DNA from: JAAXGX01 sp965203565 | Lineage (GTDB): Bacteria > Acidobacteriota > Vicinamibacteria > Vicinamibacterales > UBA8438 | Length of the DNA: 64,000 nucleotides | Reading direction: 5' to 3' | NCBI GenBank assembly: GCA_965203565.1 | Contig: OZ241896.1 | Coordinates: 1,488,001-1,552,000, forward strand | In this document: positions 42,833 to 50,547 of the stretch, piece after piece | Position numbering within the stretch: the first letter of the stretch is position 1 | Layout of the letters: each line of letters begins with the position of its first letter | Position numbers and translations under genes: made by a program | The notes under the pieces: model-generated | What the model saw: only the letters and a program-made list of their open reading frames with translations | The model's database searches: none | What the model was told of the DNA's origin: nothing

Positions 42833-43494
42833 GGGCGTCCCCGCGGCGCGCCCAGCCGGTTCGAGACCAGCATGGCGGCGAACGCGATGACGGTCGCGGT
42901 CGCCAGCAGCGCCGCCGCCGCCGCGTCCTGGCCGGTCTGCGTGTGGGAGTAGATCGCCACCGACAGGGTGCGCGTGCCGGGCAGCGCGCCGGCGATCATG
43001 ATGGTCGCGCCGAATTCCCCGAGCGCGCGCGAGAACGCCAGCACCAGGCCGGCCAGCAGCCCCCGCCGCGCCAGCGGGACGCTGATGGTGAAGAAGATCC
43101 GCGCCGGCCCGGCGCCCAGCGTGGCGGCGATCTCCTCGTACCGCCGGTCGGCCTGTTCGAAGCCGGCCCGCGCCGCCCGCACCAGCAGGGGGAACCCCAT
43201 CACCGCCATGGCGACGACCACCGCCTTCCAGGTGAACACGATCTCCACGCCGGCGGCGTCGAGGAGGCGGCCGAGCGGCGCGTTGCGGCCGAGCAGCTTG
43301 AGCAGGATCAGCCCGGTGGCGACCGGCGGCAGGACGAGCGGCAGCGAGACCAGCGTCTCCAGCGCGCTCCGGCCGGGAAACGACCGCCGAGCCAGCAGCC
43401 ACGCCAGCGCGACGCCGGGCGGCAGCATCACCGCCGTGGCCGCCGCCGCCATCGCGACGCTGAACGCCGTCACCTGAGCGGCGTCCGGCGTCAT
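42829..43494 (-). CDS. modB: molybdate ABC transporter permease
   Basis: The 221-residue inner-membrane permease has six predicted helices and the EAA loop EIAATLGAGPARIFFTISVPLARRG that contacts ModC. The motifs LPLVLPPVATGLILL and FSRALGEFGATIMIAGALPGTRT match ModB. It is encoded between modA and modC with four-base overlaps on both sides, a tight modABC operon. Confidence 0.93.
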   Translation of the reverse strand: MTPDAAQVTAFSVAMAAAATAVMLPPGVALAWLLARRSFPGRSALETLVSLPLVLPPVATGLILLKLLGRNAPLGRLLDAAGVEIVFTWKAVVVAMAVMGFPLLVRAARAGFEQADRRYEEIAATLGAGPARIFFTISVPLARRGLLAGLVLAFSRALGEFGATIMIAGALPGTRTLSVAIYSHTQTGQDAAAAALLATATVIAFAAMLVSNRLGAPRGRP

Positions 43495-44282
43495 CCGGAG
43501 TCCCGTCCGCCGGCCAGCGGCACGAACCCCGCGCGCTCGAACGCGCGCCGCGCCGCGGCGCTCCGGAGATGGTCGAGCAGGCGGCGCGCCGCCGCGGCGT
43601 GCGCCGCGCCGGCCACCACGGCCGCCGGGTAGCGGATGGCCGGGCCGTCGTCGATCGACGCCAGCGCCGCCAGCTTCAGCCCCGCGGCGGCGGCCAGATC
43701 GGTGCGGTAGACGATGCCGGCGTCGGCGTGACCGGCTTCGACGGCGGCCACGACGGCCCGGACGTCGCGGGTCGGCACGATCCGGTCCCGGACGTCCGGC
43801 CACAGCCCGATCGACTCCAGGTGCTTCCGGGCGTACACGCCGGCCGGCACGGCGTCGGGGTCGCCGACGGCGAGACGCCGCACCTGCTCGGAGCGGAGAT
43901 CGTCGAACGCGGCGACGCCGCTTTCCCGCCCCGCCGGGACGACGACGGCGAGCTGGTTGGCCAGGAGGTCCACGCGCGTCTCCGCCGCGATCAGCCCGCG
44001 CGCGGCGACGCGGTCCATCTGCGCCCGGTCCGCGCTGACGAACAGATCGACCGGCGCGCCGGCGATGAGCTGCGCGGCCAGCGTGTCGGAGCCGGCCAGG
44101 TTCAGCTCCACCCGCCGGCCGGTCTCCCGCTCGTACACCGCGACGATCTCCGCCAGCGCTTCGGACAGGCTGACGGCGGCCGAGACCACGACCGGCCCGG
44201 CGGAGGCGTCGGGGCGGCAGGCGGCGGCCGCCAGGACGACGGCGGCGGCCAGTCCGAACAGTCTCCGCGCAGTTCCGGTCAC
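43491..44282 (-). CDS. modA: molybdate-binding lipoprotein/periplasmic protein
   Basis: The 263-residue protein begins with a lipoprotein-like signal (RRLFGLAAAVVLAAAACRPD). It carries ModA motifs: VVVSAAVSLSEALAEIV (first oxyanion serine), NLAGSDTLAAQLIAGAPVDLFVSAD and VDAGIVYRTD-like AGHADAGIVYRTDL. It captures molybdate for the permease. A GTG at 44282 was chosen as the start because longer in-frame forms lack a signal sequence. It is divergent from an Oar-like receptor. The molybdate probably supplies MsrP. Confidence 0.92.
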   Translation of the reverse strand: MTGTARRLFGLAAAVVLAAAACRPDASAGPVVVSAAVSLSEALAEIVAVYERETGRRVELNLAGSDTLAAQLIAGAPVDLFVSADRAQMDRVAARGLIAAETRVDLLANQLAVVVPAGRESGVAAFDDLRSEQVRRLAVGDPDAVPAGVYARKHLESIGLWPDVRDRIVPTRDVRAVVAAVEAGHADAGIVYRTDLAAAAGLKLAALASIDDGPAIRYPAAVVAGAAHAAAARRLLDHLRSAAARRAFERAGFVPLAGGRDSG

Positions 44283-44331
44283 CGGGTGATCGTGCCATAA
44301 TGCGAAGTTCGGCGGAGACGGGAGGACTGCG

Positions 44332-47325
44332 TTGCCGGGAAGGACGACGAACGCGCGGCGGCGGCGCTCGATTCGGTTCGCGGCTGAGCTCTCGGTGCGG
44401 CGGCTGGCGGCGCGGCGCCCGGCGTGGCCGCGGGCGCTGCTGACGGCGTGCCTGCTGGCGGGCGCCGGCGCGGCGCCGGCGTTCGCCCAGCCGGCGGGGG
44501 CGATTGAAGGGACGGCGTCTGACGCGCAGGGTCTGGCCGTGCCGGGCGTGACGGTGACGCTGACCGGCGAGGCGTTGATCGCGGCGCGCACCGCGGTCAC
44601 GCTCGGCGACGGGTCGTACCGGTTCCGGGCGCTCGGGCGCGGAACGTACGACCTCGCGTTCGAGATTCCGGGGTTCCGGACGTTCGTCCGCGAGGGGGTG
44701 ATCGTGGAGGGGAGCCGGGCGATCCGGATCGACGCGGCGCTCGAGGTGGCGGCCGTGGCCGAGACGGTCACCGTCACCGGCCGGCCGCCGATGTTCGACA
44801 CGTCGCAAGCCGCGCTGGTCAACGACTTCGGCGTCGAGGAGCTTCAGGACGTGCCGTCCGCCACCGACCTGTGGGCGGCGCTCGGACAGACCGCCGGCGT
44901 CCGGATGCGCGGCTTCGACGTGGGCGGCTCCCACAAGAGCCAGCAGACCGAGTTCGAGAACTTCGGCATCCGCGGCCAGCACCGGATCCTCGCCGACGGC
45001 GTCGACACCACCGAGGGGGAGCGCGGCGCCGGGATGTACTTCGACTACTACTCGATAGAGGAGTTCACCACGACGGCGGCCGGCGCCGACGTGGAGATGA
45101 ACGCCCCCGGCTCGCTCATCCTGCTGACGATGAAGAGCGGCGGCAACGACTTCAGCGGGATGGTCCACGCCGACTACGAGCACGAGAGCTTCGTGGGCGA
45201 CAACGTGGACGCCGGCCTGGAGGCGCGGGGGTACACCGGCAACCCGAACCTGCTGTTCTTCGAGACGCACGCCGACCTCGGCGGCCCGATCGTCCGGGAC
45301 CGGGCCTGGTTCTACGGCTACTACAACCATTTCCGGATCGACAAGGCGGTGTCGGGCGTCGACCGCGCCGTCGCCACCGACCTCGGCGACTTCGACCACT
45401 TCGGCGGCAAGGTGACCGTGCGGCTCACCGACCGGGACCGGCTGATCGGGTACACGAACTCGGGCCTCAAGCAGAAGCCGAAGCGGGGGCTGTCCGCCGA
45501 CGTCGGCCCCGACTCGGTGCTGGCGCAGGATAGCTGGTTCCGGGCGCACAAGGGGGAGTGGCGGCGCGTCTGGAACGACCGGACGTTCTCGGCGCTGGCG
45601 GTCAAGCACTGGGGGTTCTCGTGGCCGATGGCGCCGGCGGTCGACCCGGAAACGAGTCCGCCCCGGCTCGACGCCGCCACCGGCCGCCTGAGCGGCGCCG
45701 GCTGGTCGGGCGGCGCCGCCGGCGCGTCGGCCGATGCGGCCGGGTCGCCGCCGTTCACGTTCATCGCTTCGAAGCCGCAGGTCGCCTTTTCGATGAATCA
45801 CTACGTGCCGGAGCTGGCGGGCAGCCACGACCTGAAGGCGGGGTACGACTTCCAGGTCGACAGCAGCCGTTTCGGGTCGAACGCCAGTTCCGGGCACGTC
45901 CGGTACCTCGACGACAGCGAAAACGACCGCCCGCGCCACGTGGACCGGATCGTGCTGTACAGCATGCCGGCCGAGGGCGGGATCGCATCGGACAACCGGA
46001 ACCTGCGCCACGCCTTCTTCGTCCAGGACACCTGGCGGCCGGCGGATCGGCTGTCGCTGAACCTGGGCGTGCGTTTCGAGCGGCAGCGGACGTACTTCCT
46101 CGACGCCGAGTCCCGCCCCCTGTTCGCCGACTTCTTCCCGACGGGGACGACCGAAGGGCGGACGAACGTCGTCTGGAACACCTGGGGGCCCCGTCTCGGC
46201 GTGACGTTCGCACCGGCGCCCGGGACGGTGCTGAAGGGGCATTACGGGCGGTACTACGTCAATCTGGCCCACGCGCACGAGGCGGCCAACCCGGCGAGCA
46301 CGGCGTGGATTCAGTACGAGTTCCTCGACCCGAACCGGAACGGGATCTACGACGGTCCGGACGAGCTGGGGGCGAAGCTCGACGAGCGGGGCGCCACCGG
46401 CCGGACGCCGGCGGCGGAGGGGACGCCGGTCGATTCCGGCCTGACGCCGGAGTACGCCGACGAGGTCAGCTTCTCGCTGGAGCACGAGCTGTCCGCCGGC
46501 GCGTGGGTCCGCGCCTCCTGGGTGCGCAAGCGCCTGAACGCCGACAGCGGCGCCTGGAACGTCCCGCAGCAGACGGCGCTGCTGGCCGGCCGGGGGATCT
46601 CGTGCGCTGCGGATCCCGACTGGGACTGTCCCGCGCACGCCTTCACCGGCGCGCCGCTCGGCGTCCAGCGGGTCCCCGACGACGTGGCCGGCGTGGTCGA
46701 CACCCGCATCGCCACCTTTCCCGGCATGGACGCCACGTACGACACCGTGCAGGTGGCGGTGAACCGGCGGTTCGAGAGCGGCTTCTTCCTGCAGGCGAGC
46801 TTCGACTACCAGTGGCGGGACGAGTTCCGCGCCGCCGCCGCCGAGACCCGCGACCCGCTCTACGCCGACCCGATAGTGGTGGGAGCCGGCGGCCACAGGC
46901 GGATCTGGCGGAACCACGGCCTGGACGTCGACTTCCGGCAGGCGACCACCAACTGGGGCGGCCGGGTGCTGGCCCGCCAGACGCTCCCCTGGGGGATGGC
47001 GTGGTCGGCCAACCTGCGCTACCAGAGCGGTTGGCCGTACGCGCCGATCCAGCGGGTGGACGTCCCCGGCTCCGGCACGAACCAGCCGATCTTCCTCACC
47101 GACCTGTCCGAGAACCGGTCCGACGACGTGCTGCTGGCGGACGTCCGCGTGGAGAAGGCGCTGGCGGTGGGCGGGGGGAGCCGGCTTACGCTGATGGCCG
47201 ACGTGTACAACCTGTTCAACTCCAACGCCGTCACCAACTTCTCGCTCCGGACCGGCGACTGGCGGCGGGTGATCGCCGCGCTCGATCCGATCGCCCTGAA
47301 GCTGGGCGCGCGGCTCCAGTTCTGA
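44332..47325 (+). CDS. Oar-like TonB-dependent receptor with carboxypeptidase-regulatory domain
   Basis: The 997-residue outer-membrane protein begins with a long, arginine-rich n-region and signal peptide (ALLTACLLAGAGAAPAFAQ). Next are a carboxypeptidase-regulatory-like domain (IEGTASDAQGLAVPGVTVTL, YRFRALGRGTYDLAFEIPGF), a plug (MFDTSQAALVNDFGVEELQDVPS) and a large barrel. Its layout is that of Oar-type receptors expanded in Acidobacteria, which import unknown large substrates. It ends GARLQF. TTG at 44332 after GGGAGGAC is the best start. Confidence 0.9.
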   Translation: MPGRTTNARRRRSIRFAAELSVRRLAARRPAWPRALLTACLLAGAGAAPAFAQPAGAIEGTASDAQGLAVPGVTVTLTGEALIAARTAVTLGDGSYRFRALGRGTYDLAFEIPGFRTFVREGVIVEGSRAIRIDAALEVAAVAETVTVTGRPPMFDTSQAALVNDFGVEELQDVPSATDLWAALGQTAGVRMRGFDVGGSHKSQQTEFENFGIRGQHRILADGVDTTEGERGAGMYFDYYSIEEFTTTAAGADVEMNAPGSLILLTMKSGGNDFSGMVHADYEHESFVGDNVDAGLEARGYTGNPNLLFFETHADLGGPIVRDRAWFYGYYNHFRIDKAVSGVDRAVATDLGDFDHFGGKVTVRLTDRDRLIGYTNSGLKQKPKRGLSADVGPDSVLAQDSWFRAHKGEWRRVWNDRTFSALAVKHWGFSWPMAPAVDPETSPPRLDAATGRLSGAGWSGGAAGASADAAGSPPFTFIASKPQVAFSMNHYVPELAGSHDLKAGYDFQVDSSRFGSNASSGHVRYLDDSENDRPRHVDRIVLYSMPAEGGIASDNRNLRHAFFVQDTWRPADRLSLNLGVRFERQRTYFLDAESRPLFADFFPTGTTEGRTNVVWNTWGPRLGVTFAPAPGTVLKGHYGRYYVNLAHAHEAANPASTAWIQYEFLDPNRNGIYDGPDELGAKLDERGATGRTPAAEGTPVDSGLTPEYADEVSFSLEHELSAGAWVRASWVRKRLNADSGAWNVPQQTALLAGRGISCAADPDWDCPAHAFTGAPLGVQRVPDDVAGVVDTRIATFPGMDATYDTVQVAVNRRFESGFFLQASFDYQWRDEFRAAAAETRDPLYADPIVVGAGGHRRIWRNHGLDVDFRQATTNWGGRVLARQTLPWGMAWSANLRYQSGWPYAPIQRVDVPGSGTNQPIFLTDLSENRSDDVLLADVRVEKALAVGGGSRLTLMADVYNLFNSNAVTNFSLRTGDWRRVIAALDPIALKLGARLQF

Positions 47326-47346
47326 CGGTCAATCGTCGACACGCGC

Positions 47347-47625
47347 GTGCGCGGCGTCGACCCGCGCCGGATGCTGCGCATCGTGCCGTGGCGGGCGCCG
47401 GCGCCCGCCGGCTCGACCACTTGGCGCACGGTGAACGGCGACGTGCTGGACGATATCTGCCAGCGCCACTACGGGCGCACGGACGTCGTCGGCGCCGTGC
47501 TGGACGCGAACCCGGGCCTCGCGGCGCTGCCGCCGATCCTGCCCGCCGGCGTCACCATCGTCCTGCCGCCGCCCCCCGACCCGCCGCCGCAGGTGCGCGC
47601 ATTCCGGTTGTGGGACCTGCCGTGA
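47347..47625 (+). CDS. phage tail protein X-like (LysM-type) protein
   Basis: The 92-residue protein contains WRTVNGDVLDDICQRHYGR, VVGAVLDANPGLAALP and LPAGVTIVLPPPPDP, matching P2 gpX-type tail proteins that bind near the baseplate hub. An ATG at 47371 is an alternative start. No other tail genes are present, so this is an isolated piece of a phage-like module. Its stop overlaps the next start (GTGA). Confidence 0.8.
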   Translation: MRGVDPRRMLRIVPWRAPAPAGSTTWRTVNGDVLDDICQRHYGRTDVVGAVLDANPGLAALPPILPAGVTIVLPPPPDPPPQVRAFRLWDLP

Positions 47626-48110
47626 AGCCATACCACTGTCGGTCGTGCCGTGCGCCCGTGCCCCCGTGCGGCGCGCGCGCGGGGTTCTTCGGCGTCCGGC
47701 ATCTGCATCCGGAGCTGTGCCGGCGCCGCACGGCGCGCGAGCGGCCCGAGCTACTGGCGGAGTGGGATCGGCGGGTGGAGGCGGAACGTGTGCGGCGGGC
47801 GGAGAGAGAGGGTGGAATCACAATGACAGGCGGCACGATGTGGGTAGTCGGAGGCGGTGTGCGGGCGGTCCGGCAGACGTCGTGCGCGGACTGCGTCGAG
47901 GTGGCGGCGATGTTCAACACGCGTTCAGCTCAGCGGAGACGGCTGTACGTCCGGCCTCTGCTCCGGAAGGCCCGGTGCGAGTGGTGCGACACCCGGCTGA
48001 CGCCGGACGTGCCGGCGCTCCGACGAGAGCTGGCGGAGCGGGCGGATGCCGTGGCCGGCCTGCGGCGGGACATCTGGCCCCGCTGGCTCGTGGGGCGCGC
48101 AGGAAGGTGA
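47622..48110 (+). CDS. cysteine-rich zinc-ribbon-like hypothetical protein
   Basis: The 162-residue protein has three CxxC pairs: CRSC, CADC and CEWC. The second half is basic (RSAQRRRLYVRPLLRKARCEW). I know no exact family; a nucleic-acid or zinc-binding role is plausible. An internal ATG at 47823 could give a shorter product. It is coupled to the tail X-like gene upstream and overlaps the next gene by four bases, so the three act as one transcription unit. Confidence 0.55.
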   Translation: MKPYHCRSCRAPVPPCGARAGFFGVRHLHPELCRRRTARERPELLAEWDRRVEAERVRRAEREGGITMTGGTMWVVGGGVRAVRQTSCADCVEVAAMFNTRSAQRRRLYVRPLLRKARCEWCDTRLTPDVPALRRELAERADAVAGLRRDIWPRWLVGRAGR

Positions 48111-48592
48111 GCCGGTGTGCACTGCTGGCGATCCAGGACTTGGCGATGGCGGTGATGCAAACGAAACCGGACGAACAGCTGATCCGGACCGACAACGGCC
48201 GCCCCTATCTGCTGCGGTGGTGGCTCCATCGGCCGCCTGCAGATAAACAGTCCACGCAGGCCGTCTACCTGCGCCAGTTCCTCCGGCCGGACCTGCCGCC
48301 GCCGCATGATCACCCGTGGGACAGCGCGGCGCTGGTGATACGGGGGATCCTGCATGAGCGCGTGTTCCACGACGCCGCCGATCCGGCGTTCGACCTGCGG
48401 CTGCATCCGGGTGACGTGGTGTTCCGCTCGGCTGAGCACCGGCATCTGCTCCAGCCGTTGGGCATGGCGAGAGCGGTGACGGTGTTCGTCACCGGCTGTC
48501 GGCGGCGGCGGTGGGGGTTCGTACGGCCGGACGGGACGGTGGGCCGCGACCGCAGCCACGGGCTGGCCGGCAGGCGGGCGGGGTGGGCATGA
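48107..48592 (+). CDS. cupin-like protein in the phage-like cassette
   Basis: The 161-residue protein has YLLRWWLHRPPADKQ, VYLRQFLRPDLPPPHDHPWD and GDVVFRSAEHRHLL, the histidine-rich metal site of small RmlC-like cupins. A GTG at 48107 overlaps the previous gene; an ATG at 48144 is also possible. The function is not known; placement next to a tail X-like gene suggests a phage accessory role. Confidence 0.65.
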   Translation: MSRCALLAIQDLAMAVMQTKPDEQLIRTDNGRPYLLRWWLHRPPADKQSTQAVYLRQFLRPDLPPPHDHPWDSAALVIRGILHERVFHDAADPAFDLRLHPGDVVFRSAEHRHLLQPLGMARAVTVFVTGCRRRRWGFVRPDGTVGRDRSHGLAGRRAGWA

Positions 48593-48841
48593 AGTCCGAT
48601 TTGACCGAACCGTGGCGACTGCGGCCGCGGTTGCGCGGCGGCGGCGGCGGTGGTAGAGTAGCTGCGGCTGCCGCGGCTGGATCGGGGTCCCATAGACACG
48701 GTAAGCGTCACGAGGGATGCCCCGACATCCCCTCGACATCAATACTTCCGCCCACATCAGGCTGCCCCGCCGCCCAGTCCCCGTCTGCGGATTCGTTCAC
48801 GACCAGCAGCACGTCCGGGTCCGCGTAGGTCTTCAGATACT
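48593..48841. other. intergenic sequence with no supportable gene
   Basis: On the minus strand a short run reads LKTYADPDVLLVVNESADGDW, which looks like a gene fragment of unknown origin cut by palindromic copy F. There is no complete gene, terminator or RNA signature. Confidence 0.35.
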
Positions 48842-48921
48842 GGCATACGCAACCGACGAATAACGCAGTCAGGCGGGATGCATCGCTGCTCGAATGCAGC
48901 GGGGACTTTCACCACGGGCTG
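48842..48921 (-). mobile_element. truncated palindromic element, copy F
   Basis: Read leftward from 48921 it starts CAGCCCGTGGTGAAAG and continues for 80 bases, stopping after GTTGCGTATGCC. The other half and its far end are missing. It abuts a quinone oxidoreductase fragment just after a tyrosine codon (TAC), in the frame that contains no stop. Confidence 0.8.
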
Positions 48922-49086
48922 GTAGACCACCGGGACGCCCCGGCCGCCGGTCAGCTCCCGGACCCGGTCGACGAAGTGCTCCCGCGGGCGGACGATCGGG
49001 TGGTCGCAGCCGTGCGCCCCGCGCCAGCTCCGCCTTCTCCGGGGAGCCGACGACGCCGATCACCGTCGCGCCGGGATGCTTCAGCC
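48922..49086 (-). pseudogene. fragment of an NADPH:quinone reductase gene
   Basis: Read leftward it encodes QWLKHPGATVIGVVGSPEKAELAR and, after a one-base insertion, AHGCDHPIVRPREHFVDRVRELTGGRGVPVVY in two pieces. This is the nucleotide-binding part of a QOR-type quinone reductase. Both ends are missing, the distal one at palindromic copy F. It is not related to the oxidoreductase at 1-948 beyond family level. Confidence 0.7.
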
Positions 49087-49560
49087 ACTGGCGCCGGCTG
49101 CACGACGCGTTCCAGGGCCCGGAGCGGCTCGCCGCCACGCTGCGCGACGTCGCCGATCCGACCTCGGTCTTCTACTGCCCCGGATCGCTGCTGGAGCAGG
49201 AGCACAACCCGAGCCATCCGGTCGGCTACGGGATGCCGGCCGAGTGGCCCGTCTTCTTCCGGCTCGACCAGGCGTACCGGCTGACGCCGAGCTTCGACGT
49301 CGCGGCCGAGGTCGTCTCCCGGTATCCGGACGAGGCCGACCTGACGGCGAGCGGCTGGCTCTTCGGCGGCGAGCTCCTGCGGAACCAGGCGAACGTGGTC
49401 TCGTTCGCCGTCGGGCAGGGGCGGGCCGTGATCATGGGCAGCCAGATCGCGTTCCGCAGCCAGACCCGCGCCACGTTCAAGCTGCTCTTCAATGCGATCT
49501 TCCACGGGCCGGCCGAGCCGGTCACCGCCGCGGAGCTGGCCGCGCTCCGGATGACGGCGC
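49087..49560 (+). pseudogene. C-terminal fragment of an M14-family zinc carboxypeptidase
   Basis: The stretch encodes VFYCPGSLLEQEHNPSHPVGYGMP, VFFRLDQAYRL, ADLTASGWLFGGELLRNQANVV and QTRATFKLLFNAIF, the typical C-terminal beta-rich part of large bacterial M14-like peptidases. The catalytic half is absent. The true stop is also missing; the frame runs on into the next gene region. The fragment is joined to a quinone reductase fragment on the other strand. Confidence 0.6.
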
Positions 49561-49665
49561 GCCGCGTCAGCCAATCGCGCCTCGGCCGCGGCGCCAACGG
49601 CGCGGACCGGCGCGCCCGCGGCGAACCTCCGCTTTGTATACTCGGCGCCCAGTGGGGGATGCCCG

Positions 49666-50499
49666 TTGAGCGGCGACGCTCCGCTGCGCGCCGGCCAGAC
49701 GCTCACCGGCCCGATCTTCCCCGAGCCGGTGCGGGTGGAGACCGTCCGCCCGTCCGGTCCCGGCGCCTGGGAGGCCGGCGTGGTCGGCCTGCGGTCCGAG
49801 CGGTTCCGCCGGGTCGCGCTGACCGCCGCCGACCTCGAGAGCCTGACCGCGGCGGACGACGCCCGCGCCTACGACGGCGACGGGCGGCGGCTCCGTCTCG
49901 GCCTCCAGGCGCACGTCCTCGGCATCGCCTACGAGTTCGACCCGTACTTCGGTCTGTCGATCTCCCGCGTCGACCCGCTCCCGCACCAGCTCGAGGCGGT
50001 GTACGAGCATCTGCTGAAGCTGCCGCGCGTCCGGTTCCTGCTCGCCGACGACGCCGGCGCCGGCAAGACGATAATGGCCGGCCTGCTCGTGCGCGAGCTG
50101 AAGCTGCGCGGCCTGATCGAGCGGACGCTCGTCGTCTGTCCCGCGAACCTGGCGTTCCAGTGGCAGCGCGAGCTCAGCGAGAAGTTCGGCGAGACGTTCC
50201 TCGTCTTCAAGGGGAGCGACCTCCGCGGCCAGTTCGGCGTCAACCAGTGGATGGAGCAGCCGCAGGTGGTCACGTCGCTCGATCTCGCCAAGCGGGACGA
50301 CGTCCTGCCCGGACTGCGCCAGGCGCACTGGGACCTGGTGATAGTCGACGAGGCGCACCGGATGTCGGCCCGCGACGAGACGCACAAGAGCCAGCGCTAC
50401 CAGCTGGGCGAGCTGCTCCGCGACGCCGCCGACCACCTGCTGCTGCTGACCGCCACCCCGCACAAGGGCGATCCGGAGAACTTCACGCTCTTCCTCTAG
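49666..50499 (+). CDS. SNF2-family helicase, N-terminal piece ended by an in-frame TAG
   Basis: The 277-residue piece (TTG start) contains the SNF2 ATPase first half: LPHQLEAVYEHLLKL, Walker A ADDAGAGKTIMAGLLV, FQWQRELSEKFGETFLVF, DEAH-type VIVDEAHRM and LLLLTATPHKGDPENFTLFL. It stops at TAG 50497-50499 and the same frame continues at once with LLDRDAYADVSSIREAM. In related helicases a glutamine or glutamate stands there, so a CAG to TAG change is likely. The full protein resembles DrmD-type helicases of DISARM. Confidence 0.75.
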   Translation: MSGDAPLRAGQTLTGPIFPEPVRVETVRPSGPGAWEAGVVGLRSERFRRVALTAADLESLTAADDARAYDGDGRRLRLGLQAHVLGIAYEFDPYFGLSISRVDPLPHQLEAVYEHLLKLPRVRFLLADDAGAGKTIMAGLLVRELKLRGLIERTLVVCPANLAFQWQRELSEKFGETFLVFKGSDLRGQFGVNQWMEQPQVVTSLDLAKRDDVLPGLRQAHWDLVIVDEAHRMSARDETHKSQRYQLGELLRDAADHLLLLTATPHKGDPENFTLFL

Positions 50500-50547
50500 C
50501 TGCTCGACCGCGACGCCTACGCCGACGTCTCGTCGATCCGCGAGGCG

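Noticed and set aside
42829..46917. A 1,362-codon frame opposite the Oar-like receptor
   Set aside because: Only its last 222 codons (modB) encode a recognisable protein; the rest is an antisense shadow.
50497..50499. TAG read as pyrrolysine
   Set aside because: No pyl genes or PYLIS-like context are visible, and the site is a common Gln/Glu position in SNF2 proteins, so CAG to TAG mutation is simpler.
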